Source: Cheiracanthium punctorium (lineage: Eukaryota > Arthropoda > Arachnida > Araneae > Cheiracanthiidae). Taken from it: a DNA stretch of 64,000 nt. A program made the translations under genes and the position numbers. Shown piece by piece: positions 52,400 to 64,000 of the stretch; within the stretch, counting starts at the first letter, position 1, and every line of letters begins with the position of its first letter. Under the pieces are notes generated by a model, which ran no database searches, was not told the DNA's origin, and saw nothing but the letters and a program-made list of their open reading frames with translations. The stretch lies in contig JAWZYV010016058.1 in assembly GCA_038373885.1 (NCBI GenBank), forward strand, positions 372,001 through 436,000, given 5' to 3'.

Positions 52400-53735
52400 A
52401 AATGACATAGTCATTAAAATGTGGTGCTGTAAGTCCTCCTTGGAGTTCAAAGGGCATTTTCGATGGTATCTTCAGCTTATTAAATGAGAAAGCTTTTGAT
52501 TTATCAGAATTAGCCTTTATTGGAAGCGATGGAGAAGTGACTAATACCGGTGTAAATGCAGGTGTAATTAGAAGCCTTGAAGAAAAGCTCAATTCTCCCG
52601 TGCGTTCGTGAAATATGTCAGTTTCATTTTAACAAACTGCCTTTATGCCATTTTACAGAGCAGTCGACGGGAAAACATCAAGACCAAGCGCATCCAGTGG
52701 ATTGATTGGTAAGTCCCTGAACACGTGCACTAACCTTCCTATCATTAAGTTCCAGGAAATTGAATTTTCGTTTAAGTCCGATATTGACTTTGGGATCTTA
52801 GCACTCATCAACTTTATTCGTGGGAAATTTGTAAGGCTGTTTCCTCTGGTTATTGCCCACAAGATCTAGCAAAGAGAGACCCTGGAAAACTTTCCCATTC
52901 TCGCTGGCTATCGTTCGCGAATCGCATTTTTCGTTTGTATTTTGGAACATCTTATCCAATACCATAACTTATTGTACTAGCCACATTCTTCTTGAAAGTG
53001 TACGCGCCAACATGGTTTTGAATCAAGTGCAACTGTGTCTTTCAGGATGGCCCATTGAATTTGCAAATTTTATATCTCGATTTCAGTATCTCGCAGATAA
53101 TTTAAAGGGTATAATAAAAAACGTTGTTCAAAACAACGTGTATTTTCTTCAGGCAGAAAATGTACTCGCTGCAATGTTATCCGATGACAGAATATCTGTC
53201 CATCAGCTTGCCATTAAGCGTATCATAAAGGCCAGAAAATCTTCGGAACAAACAACGATCATTAGAAGGTTTCAGATTCCAAAGGTGAATTTCGAAAGCA
53301 GTGACTACATTGACCTTATCCATTGGCAAGAATATGTTGTAACTGAGCCTCCCATCACAAAGAAATGGACAAATAGTGTCAGTAGCGTAGCCAGGATTTT
53401 ATTTCGGGGGAGGGGGGGGTAGCTGGGTATGAAATTGTAAGCTGAAGTTCAATTATAAGCTAAATATACAATCGTAAGCTAAGTAAAGGGTCCCATTTCG
53501 GGGGGGGGTGAGCCCCCCTCTGGCTACGTCCCTGGTGTAGTTACAGGAATTACTGAAGTCGGATAAACATCGAAGCTCTTGAATTTCTAAAAATACCCTG
53601 CCATTCCCAAGCAGTTGAGAGGATGATTAGAATTGTGGCAGAATCTGCTCTGGCCATGTGTGTGGCCTCCATGCAAGAGATGGATTCATCCGAGCAAAAA
53701 CATTCGATAGGAAGCTTATGCCATGTTTTGAAAAA
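52400..53735 (+). pseudogene. Decayed protein of a widespread arthropod repeat family
   Basis: Broken plus-strand frames. The best is 52970-53385: ILLESVRANMVLNQVQLC, ISRFQYLADNLKGIIKNVVQ, NNVYFLQAENVLAAMLSDDR, AIKRIIKARKSS and WQEYVVTEPP. Beyond an inserted miniature element comes IPCHSQAVERMIRIVAESA (53588 on). I recognise the pattern (NNSYFAHPENILLAAV.D; CH.QAVER.VK.VTEAS) from uncharacterised, high-copy arachnid and insect proteins that behave like transposon products, but I cannot name the superfamily. Stops and shifts occur throughout, so it is dead. The upstream part (52400-52960) has weaker matches, with NKLPLCHFTEQS in one frame. Confidence 0.55.
53380..53534. mobile_element. hAT-type miniature element inside the repeat protein relic
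   Basis: The left end CAGTAGCGTAGCCAGGATTT and the reversed right end CAGGGACGTAGCCAGAGGGG form an inverted repeat, each leading into a long G-run. GTGT flanks both sides; I could not confirm a full 8-bp duplication. Coding similarity of the host relic resumes after the insert, so it landed within an existing copy. Confidence 0.7.
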
Positions 53736-56303
53736 AATTCTGATTTCCGAGTGAAATAACCGACTCCTTACACGAGAAGGTAAGACTAGTATCTTCTCTA
53801 TTTACATATCTTTGCGTAGTGAAAAACGCTCGACTTCAAGTAATTTGGGGAGGCCTAAGAATTAATTTTACATCGGCTAGCTTTTTACAGATGCTTATAT
53901 ACTCAAAAGTGCAAATAAATAACCTGGTGACATTTTATATTTTTAGATTAAGGACTGCGTCTACAGATGCTTGCATAGAATGCAAAAGCGAAGTGTATTA
54001 AAGCGCAGTAATGTGACGATGAACTATCTTGTTTGCCAGAGCAGCATTTCGTAGTAATGTGATCTTCAATACAATTTCCTGGAATAATATTGAGAAATAT
54101 TTTAAATGGAATTTTTAAAAAAGGGCACAAGACAGCAACATTATTGGCTTTCTAATTTGTTTAATTTATACATTTTTCTGAATATTTTTAATAATTTCAG
54201 CACATATTTCGTGACTAAGGATGGACCTGGGAAAACTGCAGAAGATGGAACTCATGACATATTTTTTAGGCATCTTTAGCTTCCTTATTTTGTATTGCAT
54301 TTGTTTGCAATGTATTCCAAGAGTGTTAGTTTTCCCAGACCGTTACAGCAAAGTACTTGTATTGGCCATATTCTTTACTAAACGAAAGTGATAGGAAGAA
54401 TTTTTTTTAAAATGTAGCAAGCTGCACAATTACATTTAGATAAGTTCTCAGGGGCAGGATTTAGAAATTATAGTAGGCTGGTTCAAGAACGTATACTGGT
54501 AGTAATCCATACGGGAAACAGTATATCAGCATCGCAGAAGTTCATAACTTACTGACGACACCATTGTGCTAAATACTACATTCTTTATTGAGTTTCAAAC
54601 TAAAAAATAAAAAAATTCAAAACAACATAAAATGTGTTGACCTAGCATTAATACATACAACATAGCCCAGATAAATCTAATTGCATTCCCGTTGCAACAT
54701 AGTATGCCGGAGTTCCGTAAAACCACAACCTTCCAAAACGAAATCAAAGGTAAAATATTTTCGAATAATTTATGCAAAAAGGACCATCCTTTTACAGCCT
54801 GGCATAAAACGATTGCCCACTTAATCATATGCGCAGAGTAGGCTTAACGTATTTAAATTATATAAATTTAAACGGTCACATTTCACCAACATAAGTGCCC
54901 GATACGGCGAACGCCATTACCCATGCATAACAAACCTCTTATTAGATGCAAATAGAAGGCACACAGGCACCATGAATATTATTGTATATACTAAACCGAT
55001 AATTAATTTAGAAGTAACCTTTTAATGCAAACACAATGTTGGGCACAACAGAAACGGGAACATTTCTTTTAATAAGGAGAAATGTGAAGTGGCAAGTAAC
55101 AAAAATGAAAAACAGAATATTTGATTTAAAAAACGGAACGAATGGAATTTAGAGTCAAAAGATAAGTTTTCTACTGTGATCTGGATTTTTACCATATCAT
55201 TTATGTTTCTAAGGTAATGAGCTCAACATGTACTCTTAAAGAACTGATTAATTGTATTGAAATTTAGTATACAGACTTCCAGTAAAACAAAAAAATATTG
55301 ATTGGTAACTTTGAAAATTTAAAAAAAAAAAAACACAAGCTCTAGAATTTGTAGCTTTCTCGTACCCCATATAGCATATTAGGGAAGAATCTGATTTTAT
55401 AAAAAGTACTTTGAATAATACAAGTTAGGTATCAGAAATAAATTTTACGTTATTTTGAAGATGCTAAGTAAGTAAAAAATACAGTAGATCCCCAACTAAA
55501 TTAAATGGCCATCGTGTAAATATTCACGTAAGAGTCGAATATTTTTTCCAAATTTACATATTTCGCTTAGGGCATAGATTTTGATGTTTTTCTAAACTAT
55601 AAAGAGAAAGATATAGAGAATATTCATTCTCTTTGGATTCAATTATCCATTTTTATAAATAATTTAGAACTGTCTTACATATGCCATATTTTAAATCTGC
55701 CATATTCTTGCGCAAGTGTATCAGCAAAAAAAGCTTTAAAAATAGCTTTGTCCTTAGTTCAGTATCGAATACCAAATAATCCTGGGGGAAATCAAAAGAT
55801 GAAATGTTTTGTTCTATTTTATTTCAGATGAATTTATTTGTTTAACTTATTTGACTGGAATTTGACAACCAAAATGTTATTTTATACGATAGTGGCACTT
55901 CGTCTTAATATGAGTAAAAATTTAAGGATATGTATTGTTTTGCCAAAGAATACAAAACGTCAAGCGTATGTTTGGCAATAACAAACTTAGATCTATTTGC
56001 CAAAAGAAATGGCGTACTTTGCGAGAGCTAAGGATAATTTGAAAGATCTATTGCCAAACACGAGAAAGAAACAAACTGCAAAATAAATAAAAAAAGCATT
56101 AAAAATTCGAATCTCGGATGAAAGTGCAAGAATAGATATGATAATAGAATAAATTAATCCTATATCATCCTAGGGGCTTCCTAGGACATACCTTCCTAGG
56201 CTTCCTTCTATAAATGAAATTTTGCGAGAATAATAAACAAGTTTTTGGTAGTATGGCAATCTCTATTAGTATTAGGTATTGTGAAACTGTGAAAGAAGTG
56301 TAT
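53736..56303. other. AT-rich DNA, no gene recognised
   Basis: Short open frames only. No element ends that I can support. Confidence 0.5.
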
Positions 56304-57231
56304 TGTTGGGGAATTACTCTGCTACTCCTGGGGTTCGTCGTTCTAAAGTCCAGTTGGTGTAAAAAGTTCAAGTAAAAAGTCACTTGTCAGGATGGAACAC
56401 AAACTTTATTGCTTCTAGAACTTCGTAGAACAATCAGCTGTACACAATTCACAAGCACACTCTAGCAGTAACGTGCTTTTAACAATCCGCTTAGATCAGA
56501 AGCTCTCACAAATGCTGTATTTCTAACACAAAATAGGTCACTTTCACAGACAAGAATTCAGTGAAAATATTCAAGAGATATCGTACACAATCCCTTAAGA
56601 TACAGCAATGAAGAATTTACACACAGCACTTTGAAAACAGCTTCGTAAAGCAAGCTAAAACACGGCTTCTATAGCACTATCAATTCACAAAGCAGCGTAC
56701 TCTCACTGACAGCTCTTCACACATTGAGCATTCAACTCGCACTGAACTGTCGGGGCAGCGCGCTGGTGGAATTTATATATATCCGAGGCAGAAGCTGCGA
56801 GCAGTTTCTAGAAATGTATACTCCTCGAAGATTCCAGATAAAGCGGGACTTCTGATTACGTCATAGAAGAGAAATGTTAGGTTATTATGCGTTTTTAATG
56901 CAGGAAAAACAACTTCCAGGCCACATTGGGAAAAACGCGCCAAATGACCAAAAAGTCGCCAGGCTTGGCGACTTTTGGCGAAATATCGCCAAATTTGATG
57001 CCAAAAATTAGTCCTCAAAAGTGAAGAGATCTAAGCTCTAGGACTAATATTTCTCGAGATTTCTAGAACCTCCATTGAAAAACAATTGCAAACCGAAACC
57101 TCCATATCTCTGGTTCTAATTGGCCGATTTTGATACAACAAAAAGCAAAATTTATCTATTTGAAGCGTAGAATACGAATTTTAAACCATTTTAAGCCCGA
57201 GAGCAGCGGGTTGCCCCGAAAATTCGTAACA
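56304..57231 (-). repeat. Solo LTR, family shared with 18151-18955 (copy 2)
   Basis: On the minus strand it starts TGTTACGAATTTTCGGGGCA and ends TTCCCCAACA, so TG...CA ends are intact. It has a TATATATAAATT box (about 56771-56782), TCAGT (56741-56745) some 30 bases downstream, and AATAAA (56405-56410). No internal region or second LTR is adjacent. The flanks GTAT (56300-56303) and CTAT (57232-57235) agree at 3 of 4, a possible decayed 4-bp duplication. At 928 bp it is longer than copy 1 (805 bp). It contains a palindrome AGTCGCC...GGCGACT near 56952-56972. Confidence 0.75.
56741..56782 (-). promoter_or_regulatory. LTR core promoter: TATA box and initiator
   Basis: Minus-strand TATATATAAATT followed by GACAGTTCAGTGCGAG, with TCAGT as initiator. 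It is conserved in position with the promoter of the 18-kb copy. Confidence 0.6.
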
Positions 57232-57292
57232 CTATTGAAAATAATGATTTTACATTTTATTGTTGTGTAATAAATTAGCTAATCTTATATAA

Positions 57293-58100
57293 TAAAATCC
57301 GAGAGTAAACATTGTATGTAGCTATGTAGGTTTGTAGGCAAGTTTGTGACCACCGATCTTTTTGCGCGCGTCTCTGGATCGCATTGTGCCGAGACGGTTT
57401 TTCGCAGACCTACCAAATTTTGCATACGGCTTCACTAGGACAGATCCTAACACGCCTCGGCGCGATTTTTTCGAAATTCGATTTAGAAAATGTTTTATTT
57501 TATGTTTTGTGCGATTTTTAGCGATTTTTCTCGCTTAATACGTAATAACTCCAGTCATTACACTCGCAAGAAAGCGAAATTTACATCATCGGATAGAGGA
57601 GAAAATTTTCTTTTAAAAATTGTTTGTTCGGACTGTGTAACATATTTTTCAGATTTTTGGGAATTTTTCAAATAAAATTAAATTGGACGCTGACTTTCGT
57701 AAAATATTTTAAAAACTGCTGCATCTTGAATTCTATCCGTCGTAAATCTTATATATTTTGTCAAATGACGGAGCATACATTTCGCCCTCTTTTAAAAGAA
57801 AAATCAGAGGAAAATATAAATTAGGAGATTTTTTACGAATTTTTAAGTAAAGAAGGATTTTCATTTCAATCGCAGCAGCTTTAAATTTCGGTGTGATATC
57901 TTGCGGTTTGGTTGTCTTGGAGACAGTAACAATGATTAAAATTGCCAGTTGAAAAAAAATAAATAAAATTATTTAAAAATAAGCGAGTTTTCACATGTGA
58001 AATGTGCCCCACTTTGACGTCACGAGTTTAAAACCCCTTTCGAAACTCAATCAGAATAACGGACTCACAAGCAAAGCATACGCCACGCATGAAATAATTC
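57293..58100 (+). mobile_element. Second Helitron-like family, copy 2 (plus orientation)
   Basis: It starts TCTTATATAATAAAATCCGA after a host A and is collinear with the reverse complement of 37745-38564 down to ACGCCACGCA..AAATAATTC. After that point the two diverge, so the shared segment ends there or both are truncated. Frames across it (up to about 66 residues) carry no recognisable motif. Assignment as Helitron rests only on the TC start and AT-rich 5' terminus. Confidence 0.55.
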
Positions 58101-58234
58101 CATATTTTATTTTACGTTGCCAGAAAAATAATTGTATGCTGTTTTTTCAACAGTGAATTATCCAGCATTATTTTCAATTGAGATTTTAAACGGGTCACGT
58201 TTTCGAATCGCAAGAAATATATTGCGGTGTTAAA

Positions 58235-58430
58235 CAGGGCCTGATTATGACCAACAGGGGGCCCCGGGCATTGTTGAATTTGGGGGAACCCCGTCTATAA
58301 AATTTGTTTTACTTTTTCATAATTTTTTTTATAGAAAAAGAACAACATTTGAATTTGGGCACCATTTCGAGCCGGAGGCCCCAGGGCAAAGTCCTGGGCA
58401 AAGGGCCCTGGTGCTTAATATGCCAATCTG
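58235..58430. mobile_element. Possible miniature element with GC-rich ends
   Basis: CAGGGCCTGATTATGACC and, on the other strand from 58430, CAGATTGGCATATTAAGC both lead into CAGGGGGCCC / CAGGGCCC blocks. The inverted similarity is loose and the flanks do not match, so boundaries are uncertain. Confidence 0.35.
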
Positions 58431-58668
58431 ACAAGAATTATGCGTAAAAATTAATTTAGAGCTGATTTAGTGGCAACCATAAAGGGAAATGGTTATCGTT
58501 TATGCATGGCTCACTTGGATAAATACAGGCTGTCCAGAAAGCTCCATTTTTCCGTACGAGTAAATTTTCGCTTCTTCGCCGATTTGTCGCTTTTATCCAA
58601 CAAATCACTGTTGCCAACTCTGCCGGAGAAAATATGCCTAAAATCAAAGCTAAAAGTATCCAGCGTTT

Positions 58669-58701
58669 ATAGGCATTGGCCACTGCTAGGCCAATGCCTA
58701 T
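58669..58701. repeat. Perfect 13-bp inverted repeat
   Basis: ATAGGCATTGGCC and GGCCAATGCCTAT with a 7-base loop ACTGCTA. Surrounding sequence 58440-59130 shows no gene. A B-box-like CCAGGTTTGACTCCCGGCAC lies on the minus strand near 58812-58831 and could be a scrap of a tRNA-derived repeat. Confidence 0.85.
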
Positions 58702-59131
58702 TAACGGCAGCAGCAACGGAAATACTCGTTACTTTATAATAGGGGCAACTAATAAGTGAACCAGCGTTGCTCGTATGAAAGGACAGACAAAACTACACCA
58801 ATGGCCGTGCCGGGAGTCAAACCTGGAATAGTAATGTAGTAACCTGGATCGGTAATCAGGATCAGTAATGTATTAGAACCGTATGCAAACAGTTTTTTCC
58901 TTCATTCTGTTAAGATGTAACAACAGTTGCATCAGTAAGATTATCAATATTTTAAGAAAACATTTTACGATACAATGTGGAACTATATGGCAGTTTTAAA
59001 TGGGTGAGTAGATAAGACACTGGACATTCGGAGATGGCCGAAGTGTGCAGGTCAAGTTTCTGGCCTCTCGGACAGCTGTCGTTCTAACCGTCTGGAATGT
59101 TGGTGGCTTTCTCCAAATGTAACTTGAATGT

Positions 59132-59649
59132 GCGTCAGAACCCCTTGAAATTCCTTCGCCCTTTAGCCAAACAATTTTCGTTTAGCTGTGTCTTAACCAT
59201 GAAAAACAGACATATATGGAAGAATATATATCTAAAATAGAACATTATAGGTAATAGTATTAAAATGCATGCAAAATGCTTCAGAAATTGCAGAAAAAAT
59301 GTAGTTTCAGAAAAAATTTAAAATTAATATGGACGATTAGTAGCTAAATAAACATAATAACTACCAGTTTGATAAATTAGGAATGGCGTCAGAACCCCTT
59401 GAAATTCCTTCGCCCAAGCCGTTCCCTTTAGCCAAACAATTTTCGTTTAGCTGTGTCTTAACCATGAAAAACAGACATATATGGAAGAATATATATCTAA
59501 AATAGAACATTATAGGTAATAGTATTAAAATGCATGCAAAATGCTTCAGAAATTGCAGAAAAAATGTAGTTTCAGAAAAAATTTAAAATTAATATGGACG
59601 ATTAGTAGCTAAATAAACATAATAACTACCAGTTTGATAAATTAGGAAT
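59132..59649 (+). repeat. Recent tandem duplication, 254- and 264-bp units
   Basis: GCGTCAGAACCCCTTGAAAT begins at 59132 and again at 59386. The two units look identical by eye except that unit 2 carries an 11-base AAGCCGTTCCC insert after CTTCGCCC. No coding content. Confidence 0.93.
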
Positions 59650-60888
59650 AAACTGAAAGTCTTAACCCACAATGAAATGCAACTGGCAAATAATAATTTT
59701 ATTTTTTTACAAGAAAAACTTAATTATACAAAATAAATAAATAGGAAAATATATAAATCAAAGAATATATTGTTAGCCGTCATTTAGCCGTCAAACTATG
59801 AAGATGCTAAATTTTGTTTCGTTGGCTTCAGTGGTTTATACGTGATGAACAAATTTATTCATCAAAATTAATCCAAATTTTCAAAATATTCGACTACTAT
59901 GGTTTACATTGTACGACCACATAACATAACACTAAATTTCATTTTACTCGCGTACTTTGCAATTGCGCAATGCGTTAAAAAATACGCATTTTAAATAAAT
60001 ATTTGGAATATATCAAAATCTAATTTATCTTTTTAAATCGATAACTGTTGTTTAAGAGGCATGTGCAGCTGCGAAAAAAAAAATGTCCCACTTGCTCTTT
60101 ACTTGGCCATTATCCGCCGTACTGTAATGTTATATATACCATTCGTTTGCAAATAACGTATACTTTAATTTACAATTAATTTAATTTGAATAAGGGGCAG
60201 TCTTCATATTTAATTCTGCATCAACTTCGTTTTTCTCAATGGCAACACTGTATTTTGACTTTATTAAACGAAAGAAAAACCTTCAAATTACAATAAATTA
60301 AAATTTCACCAATTTTCTGCGATAATTTCCGGAGATATTGCACATTATTTTTTGCACGATTTTAAGAGACTTTCTGCAAATTGAAAATCGCTATTTGTAG
60401 GTTCCAAACTTTTTGCCTTTCATTCATTTAGCTTGCGAGAGTTAAAAGAAATAAATATTGTTTTCAAGGGAAACACTATTTCTATTCTTAAAAGTTCTTT
60501 GTGCTGAGAATATCAGGGGTAGAAATTAGAATATTTAGTGGAATATTCAGTGGTCCAAATAATTCGTGAGTCCATTACTTCCTTGGATCGTACGCATGAT
60601 TTAAAGGAAAACGAATGCTTACTATTTTGAAAATCTTTCTAATTTTGAAATTGTTATTGCGTATTTCTCTTGAAGGTTCGCTTAGACAGGATAAATGTTG
60701 CCAGGAGTCAGAGGCTGTTCTCTGCTCTTCTGACTACCAGCAGGAATGTTACTCATCTACGGTTGAACTCGAAGAATAGTTTCATGACTGAAAATTTATT
60801 TATTTGAATTGCATGTAAAAAACGCAATTACTTTTTTGCAAACCCAACATTATCATCGTGTTTGTTATTTCGCTTCCTTCATTTAATA
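59650..60888. other. AT-rich DNA, no gene recognised
   Basis: A degraded fragment resembling the Helitron tandem unit lies at about 59800-59960 (GGCTTCAGTGGTTTATACGT). Otherwise nothing recognised. Confidence 0.5.
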
Positions 60889-62503
60889 CTAGCTGAAGTA
60901 CCCGTCCTCGACGGGTTAGTGAATGCAAATTTCCAAAAAGCAAGAACTTTCGTCAGCATTGTAGGAATACACAGAATGGATGTAGTATGTTGCCAAAGTA
61001 AAGAAAGCGAAGCTATAATTTTTATGTATTGTTAAAATATTACAGGTTAGAGAGTCACTAAGTAATATCATTTCATTCGCTATAGTCGTAATTATGTGAT
61101 GCGCGAACGAATATTTACGCATATTGAAATAATTTTCGCAAAATCTCAAAATTTAATCAACATTTTGGAAAAATTGGAAGCCTAGAATTTAAGTTGAGTG
61201 AAAACCTATCATGTCACCCAAATTCGTTTCATTCTCTGCAGTCTTTATTTGGTGATGCTGGAACAAATTTTCAGCATTTTAAAACGATTTTCGCAAAATA
61301 TCAAAATGGAATCAAAGTAATTTTAAAATTCAACTCCTATAAATAAGATTAGCAACTACCTATCATATCACTAAATTTCGTATCATTCGTATTAGTCGTT
61401 ATTATGTGATGTTTGAAGAAATATAAACGTATTTTGAGAAAATTTTCACAAAATCTCAAAATCTAATAAAAATGTTTAAAAAATTGGACTCCTATAGTTT
61501 ATGTTGAGCAACCATCTATCGTGTGACCAAATTTCATATCATTCGCTTTAGTCGCTATTACGTAATGCGGGAACAAAGATTCGCTCAGTTTTAAACTATT
61601 TTCACAAAATCTCGAAATCTGATCGATCATTTTTAATTAGATGCTTATAGTTTAAGGTGAGTGACCACCTATCATTTCACCAAATATCATTTTTTCACCT
61701 TTGCAGTTATTACGTGATGTGCGAACACAAATTTACGCAGTTTGAAATAATTATCGCAAAGTTTCAAAATCTAATCAAGATTTTTTAAAAATTCGACGAC
61801 AATGTTTTAAGTTGAGTGACCACCTATCATGACACCCAATTTCATATCATTCGCTTCAGTCGTTCTTACGTGATGCTTAAACACAAATTTACGCAGTTTG
61901 AAAGGATTTTCGCAAAATCTCAAAATCCAATCAGGATTTTTTTAAAATTGGACGCCTATGTTTTAAGTTGAGTGACTACCTAGCATGACACCCAATTTCA
62001 TATCATTCGCTTTAGTCGTTTTTACGTGATGCTTGAACACAAATTTACGCAGTTTGAAACGATTTTCGCAAAATCTCAAAATCCAATCAGGATTTTTTTA
62101 AAATTGGACGCCTATGTTTTAAGTTGAGTGACCACCTATCATGACACCCAATTTCATATCATTCGCTTCTGTCGTTTTTGCGGGATGCGTGAACACAAAT
62201 TTACGCAGTTTGAAAGGATTTTCGCAAAATCTCAAAAGCCAATCAAGATTTTTTTGAAAATTCGACGCCTATGTTTTAAGTTGAGTGACCACCTATCATG
62301 ACACCCAATTTCATATCATTCGCTTCAGTCGTTTTTACGTGATTCTTAAACAAAAAAAGCGTCACGCACAGAATGACAGAATGACAGACAAACTTTTTTT
62401 TGAGGGTCGCATCGGATTCCCGGGTGCTTGAAACGGATAGAAATCGCAGAATTTTTGAATTCCAAGAAATGTACAGACAAAAGTCTAATTTTATTTATAT
62501 AGA
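60889..62503 (-). mobile_element. Non-autonomous Helitron, copy C (minus orientation)
   Basis: On the minus strand it starts TCTATATAAATAAAATTAGA beside a host A. It ends with the 7-bp-stem hairpin ACCCGTC-GAG-GACGGGT, ACTTCAGCTAG and a host T. Eight tandem units; those between about 61753 and 62221 are spaced 156 bases. Closely related to copies A and B, with eight units against nine and seven. No coding. Confidence 0.88.
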
Positions 62504-63574
62504 TTATCGTCTGCAATGTGCAATATTCTTATAAGACTGTTGGCGGTATTTTGATTTATAGTCAGATTAAAATTTAGACAGAAAAACGTGATTTTGAATG
62601 TTTGTTGAATGTTTGTAAAGTAAGGGGAAACATAACTAAATGGTCGTTTAGTTATGTTTCCAATATTAAAAAAGCTCAAATTTGTGAATGGATTGTTGAG
62701 GATGTTAGTTTTTCAGAAACAGACCGTTGTATTGGAAGACATACATCTACAGCATCTAATTCTATGCATGGAAAATATTTTATTTGGGGATATGGTAGTG
62801 GACGCAACAATAGACGCTTTATAGAATCACCATAAAACTGCAAAAAACTCTTAATTTATTATTTCAAAATTTGATATTTTTAAAATACCGCTATCTTTTA
62901 CTGTGTTTTTGGACAAAAGAAATCTAATTTACGTCTACTTTACGCAATTTTAAAAAATTGTAACTAAATAAATTTTTATATGGTCCCTTAACTAATGAGA
63001 ATAACACATTTTAATTAACATAAATTAAAATACTGAACATAAAAATTCGCAATTCTGCACAGCCATGTAATATTGTTTTCTGCATCTACTTCCATCAAAA
63101 TTTGACTAGGTTGTTATTCATAATTTTTTAAATATTAATTTAATAATTCATAATTCATATTAATATTTTATTAAAAATTATAATAATAGTAAATTATATT
63201 TCGGTTGTTTAGTTCTAATAGTATGAATAAAATCCAGCTTCTTACTATCAATATTATAGGAGATATGAATTAAAGTATGAAAAAATATTTTAACATAGGG
63301 GGAGGGGGATTTTGGGTGCTCATAACTCACTCATTTTCAGTTCAAATTTATTGAAAATTGGTATCCGGTGTTAAAATCAGCCAAATTTTTGAAATATGAA
63401 TTGGAAAAAAAAGTTGGTGCGAATTTTAATATGGAGACGACCCCTTATGCATTTTTTATGTATAGCAAATTAAAGTGCACGTCAATCGTAAACGATTGGT
63501 ACATGTAACTTTGCTGTAAGACGAACGACGGCTGAATAAAGTACATGTGGGGCATTTTTTTCCCGGCAGCTGTA
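62504..63574. other. AT-rich DNA, no gene recognised
   Basis: Short frames only. GAAACATAACTAAATGG and CGTTTAGTTATGTTTCC near 62626-62662 form an inverted pair. A G-run lies at 63299-63308. Confidence 0.5.
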
Positions 63575-63938
63575 CACCTGTTATGTCACCAAATTCCCTT
63601 TCATTTGCTTGAGTCGTTAGAACGCGATGCGGGAACAAAAATTTATTCATTTATTATTAAACGATCTCAGCAGAATCTCAAAATCTAATATGTTTTATTT
63701 TATTTGATGCCTGTTGTTTAAGTTGTGTTATCAGATAACTATCACATCACCAAATTTGAATTCTTTTGCTTCAGTCATTATAAGTGATGCTTGTATAAAA
63801 AAGTAACACGGACAGAACGACAGACAGACATACTTTATTTTAACAATCGTACTAGTTTCCCAGATGCTTGAAACGTATAGAAATTGCAAAATTTTCGCCT
63901 TCCAAGTAAGGTACAGACAAAAGTCTATATTTTATTCG
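63575..63938 (-). mobile_element. Degenerate Helitron fragment of the same family (copy D)
   Basis: In the plus reading: TATCACATCACCAAATTT, TTGCTTCAGTCATTATAAGT, GACAGACAGACATAC, CCCAGATGCTTGAAACG and GTACAGACAAAAGTCTA match the 5'-end region and about two tandem units of copies A-C, with many substitutions. The 3' part is missing or unreadable. Confidence 0.65.
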
Positions 63939-64000
63939 CATACATGCTCCACTGATAACACTGTCTGGCATGAATGGGAAAAATTATGAAACTGTGTTTT

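Noticed and set aside
58456..58739. Overlapping 86- and 89-residue frames on both strands
   Set aside because: Neither shows a domain, they are mirror frames, and a 13-bp hairpin sits within them.

Overview
The window looks like intergenic DNA from a large, AT-rich arthropod genome. The style of its mobile elements suggests an arachnid, and I would guess a spider. This is an inference from repeat families I recognise: a BEL/Pao element with a YVDN reverse transcriptase box, arthropod-type Helitrons, hAT miniature elements, mariner relics and a zeste-like Myb fragment. I found no convincing host protein-coding gene. Apart from one retrotransposon, the open frames are short, and those I recognise are decayed transposase fragments.

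Layout. 1-12 kb: sparse, decayed DNA with one hAT-type miniature element (983-1134), a mariner transposase relic (3.2-3.7 kb), an (AT)n tract and a 180-bp (AC)n tract. 12-15 kb: a dense hAT area with a 99-bp miniature element bearing a perfect 8-bp target duplication, a decayed hAT transposase C-terminus, and a 1.1-kb hAT deletion derivative with a perfect 8-bp duplication and a 24-bp-arm palindrome inside it. 15-30 kb: a solo LTR (18.15-18.96 kb), a Helitron end (23.23 kb), old tandem duplications and a Tc1/mariner relic (28.2-28.9 kb). 30-33.3 kb: two Helitron-like elements in opposite orientation only 57 bp apart, each built around about 157-bp internal tandem repeats. 33.4-35.2 kb: a terminal-inverted-repeat element carrying a zeste-like Myb domain fragment and a tRNA-like sequence. 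35.8-38.6 kb: hAT miniature elements and one copy of a second Helitron-like family. 38.6-44.8 kb: nothing recognised.

44.87-51.72 kb holds the one intact gene: a complete, recently inserted BEL/Pao retrotransposon. It has 786-bp LTRs with 5 differences by eye, a 5-bp target duplication, a primer binding site matching an arginine tRNA end, a 1577-residue gag-pol frame and a polypurine tract. After it come a decayed repeat-encoded protein interrupted by a miniature element (52.4-53.7 kb), a second solo LTR of the 18-kb family in reverse orientation (56.3-57.2 kb), a second copy of the 38-kb Helitron-like family (57.3-58.1 kb), a recent 254/264-bp tandem duplication (59.1-59.65 kb), a third full-length Helitron (60.9-62.5 kb) and a degenerate fourth (63.6-63.9 kb).

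There is no operon or cooperating gene set. The story is layered transposition. The retrotransposon is the only element whose own proteins look potentially active; the Helitron, hAT and miniature elements would depend on enzymes supplied from elsewhere. All repeat boundaries, identities and counts were read by eye.
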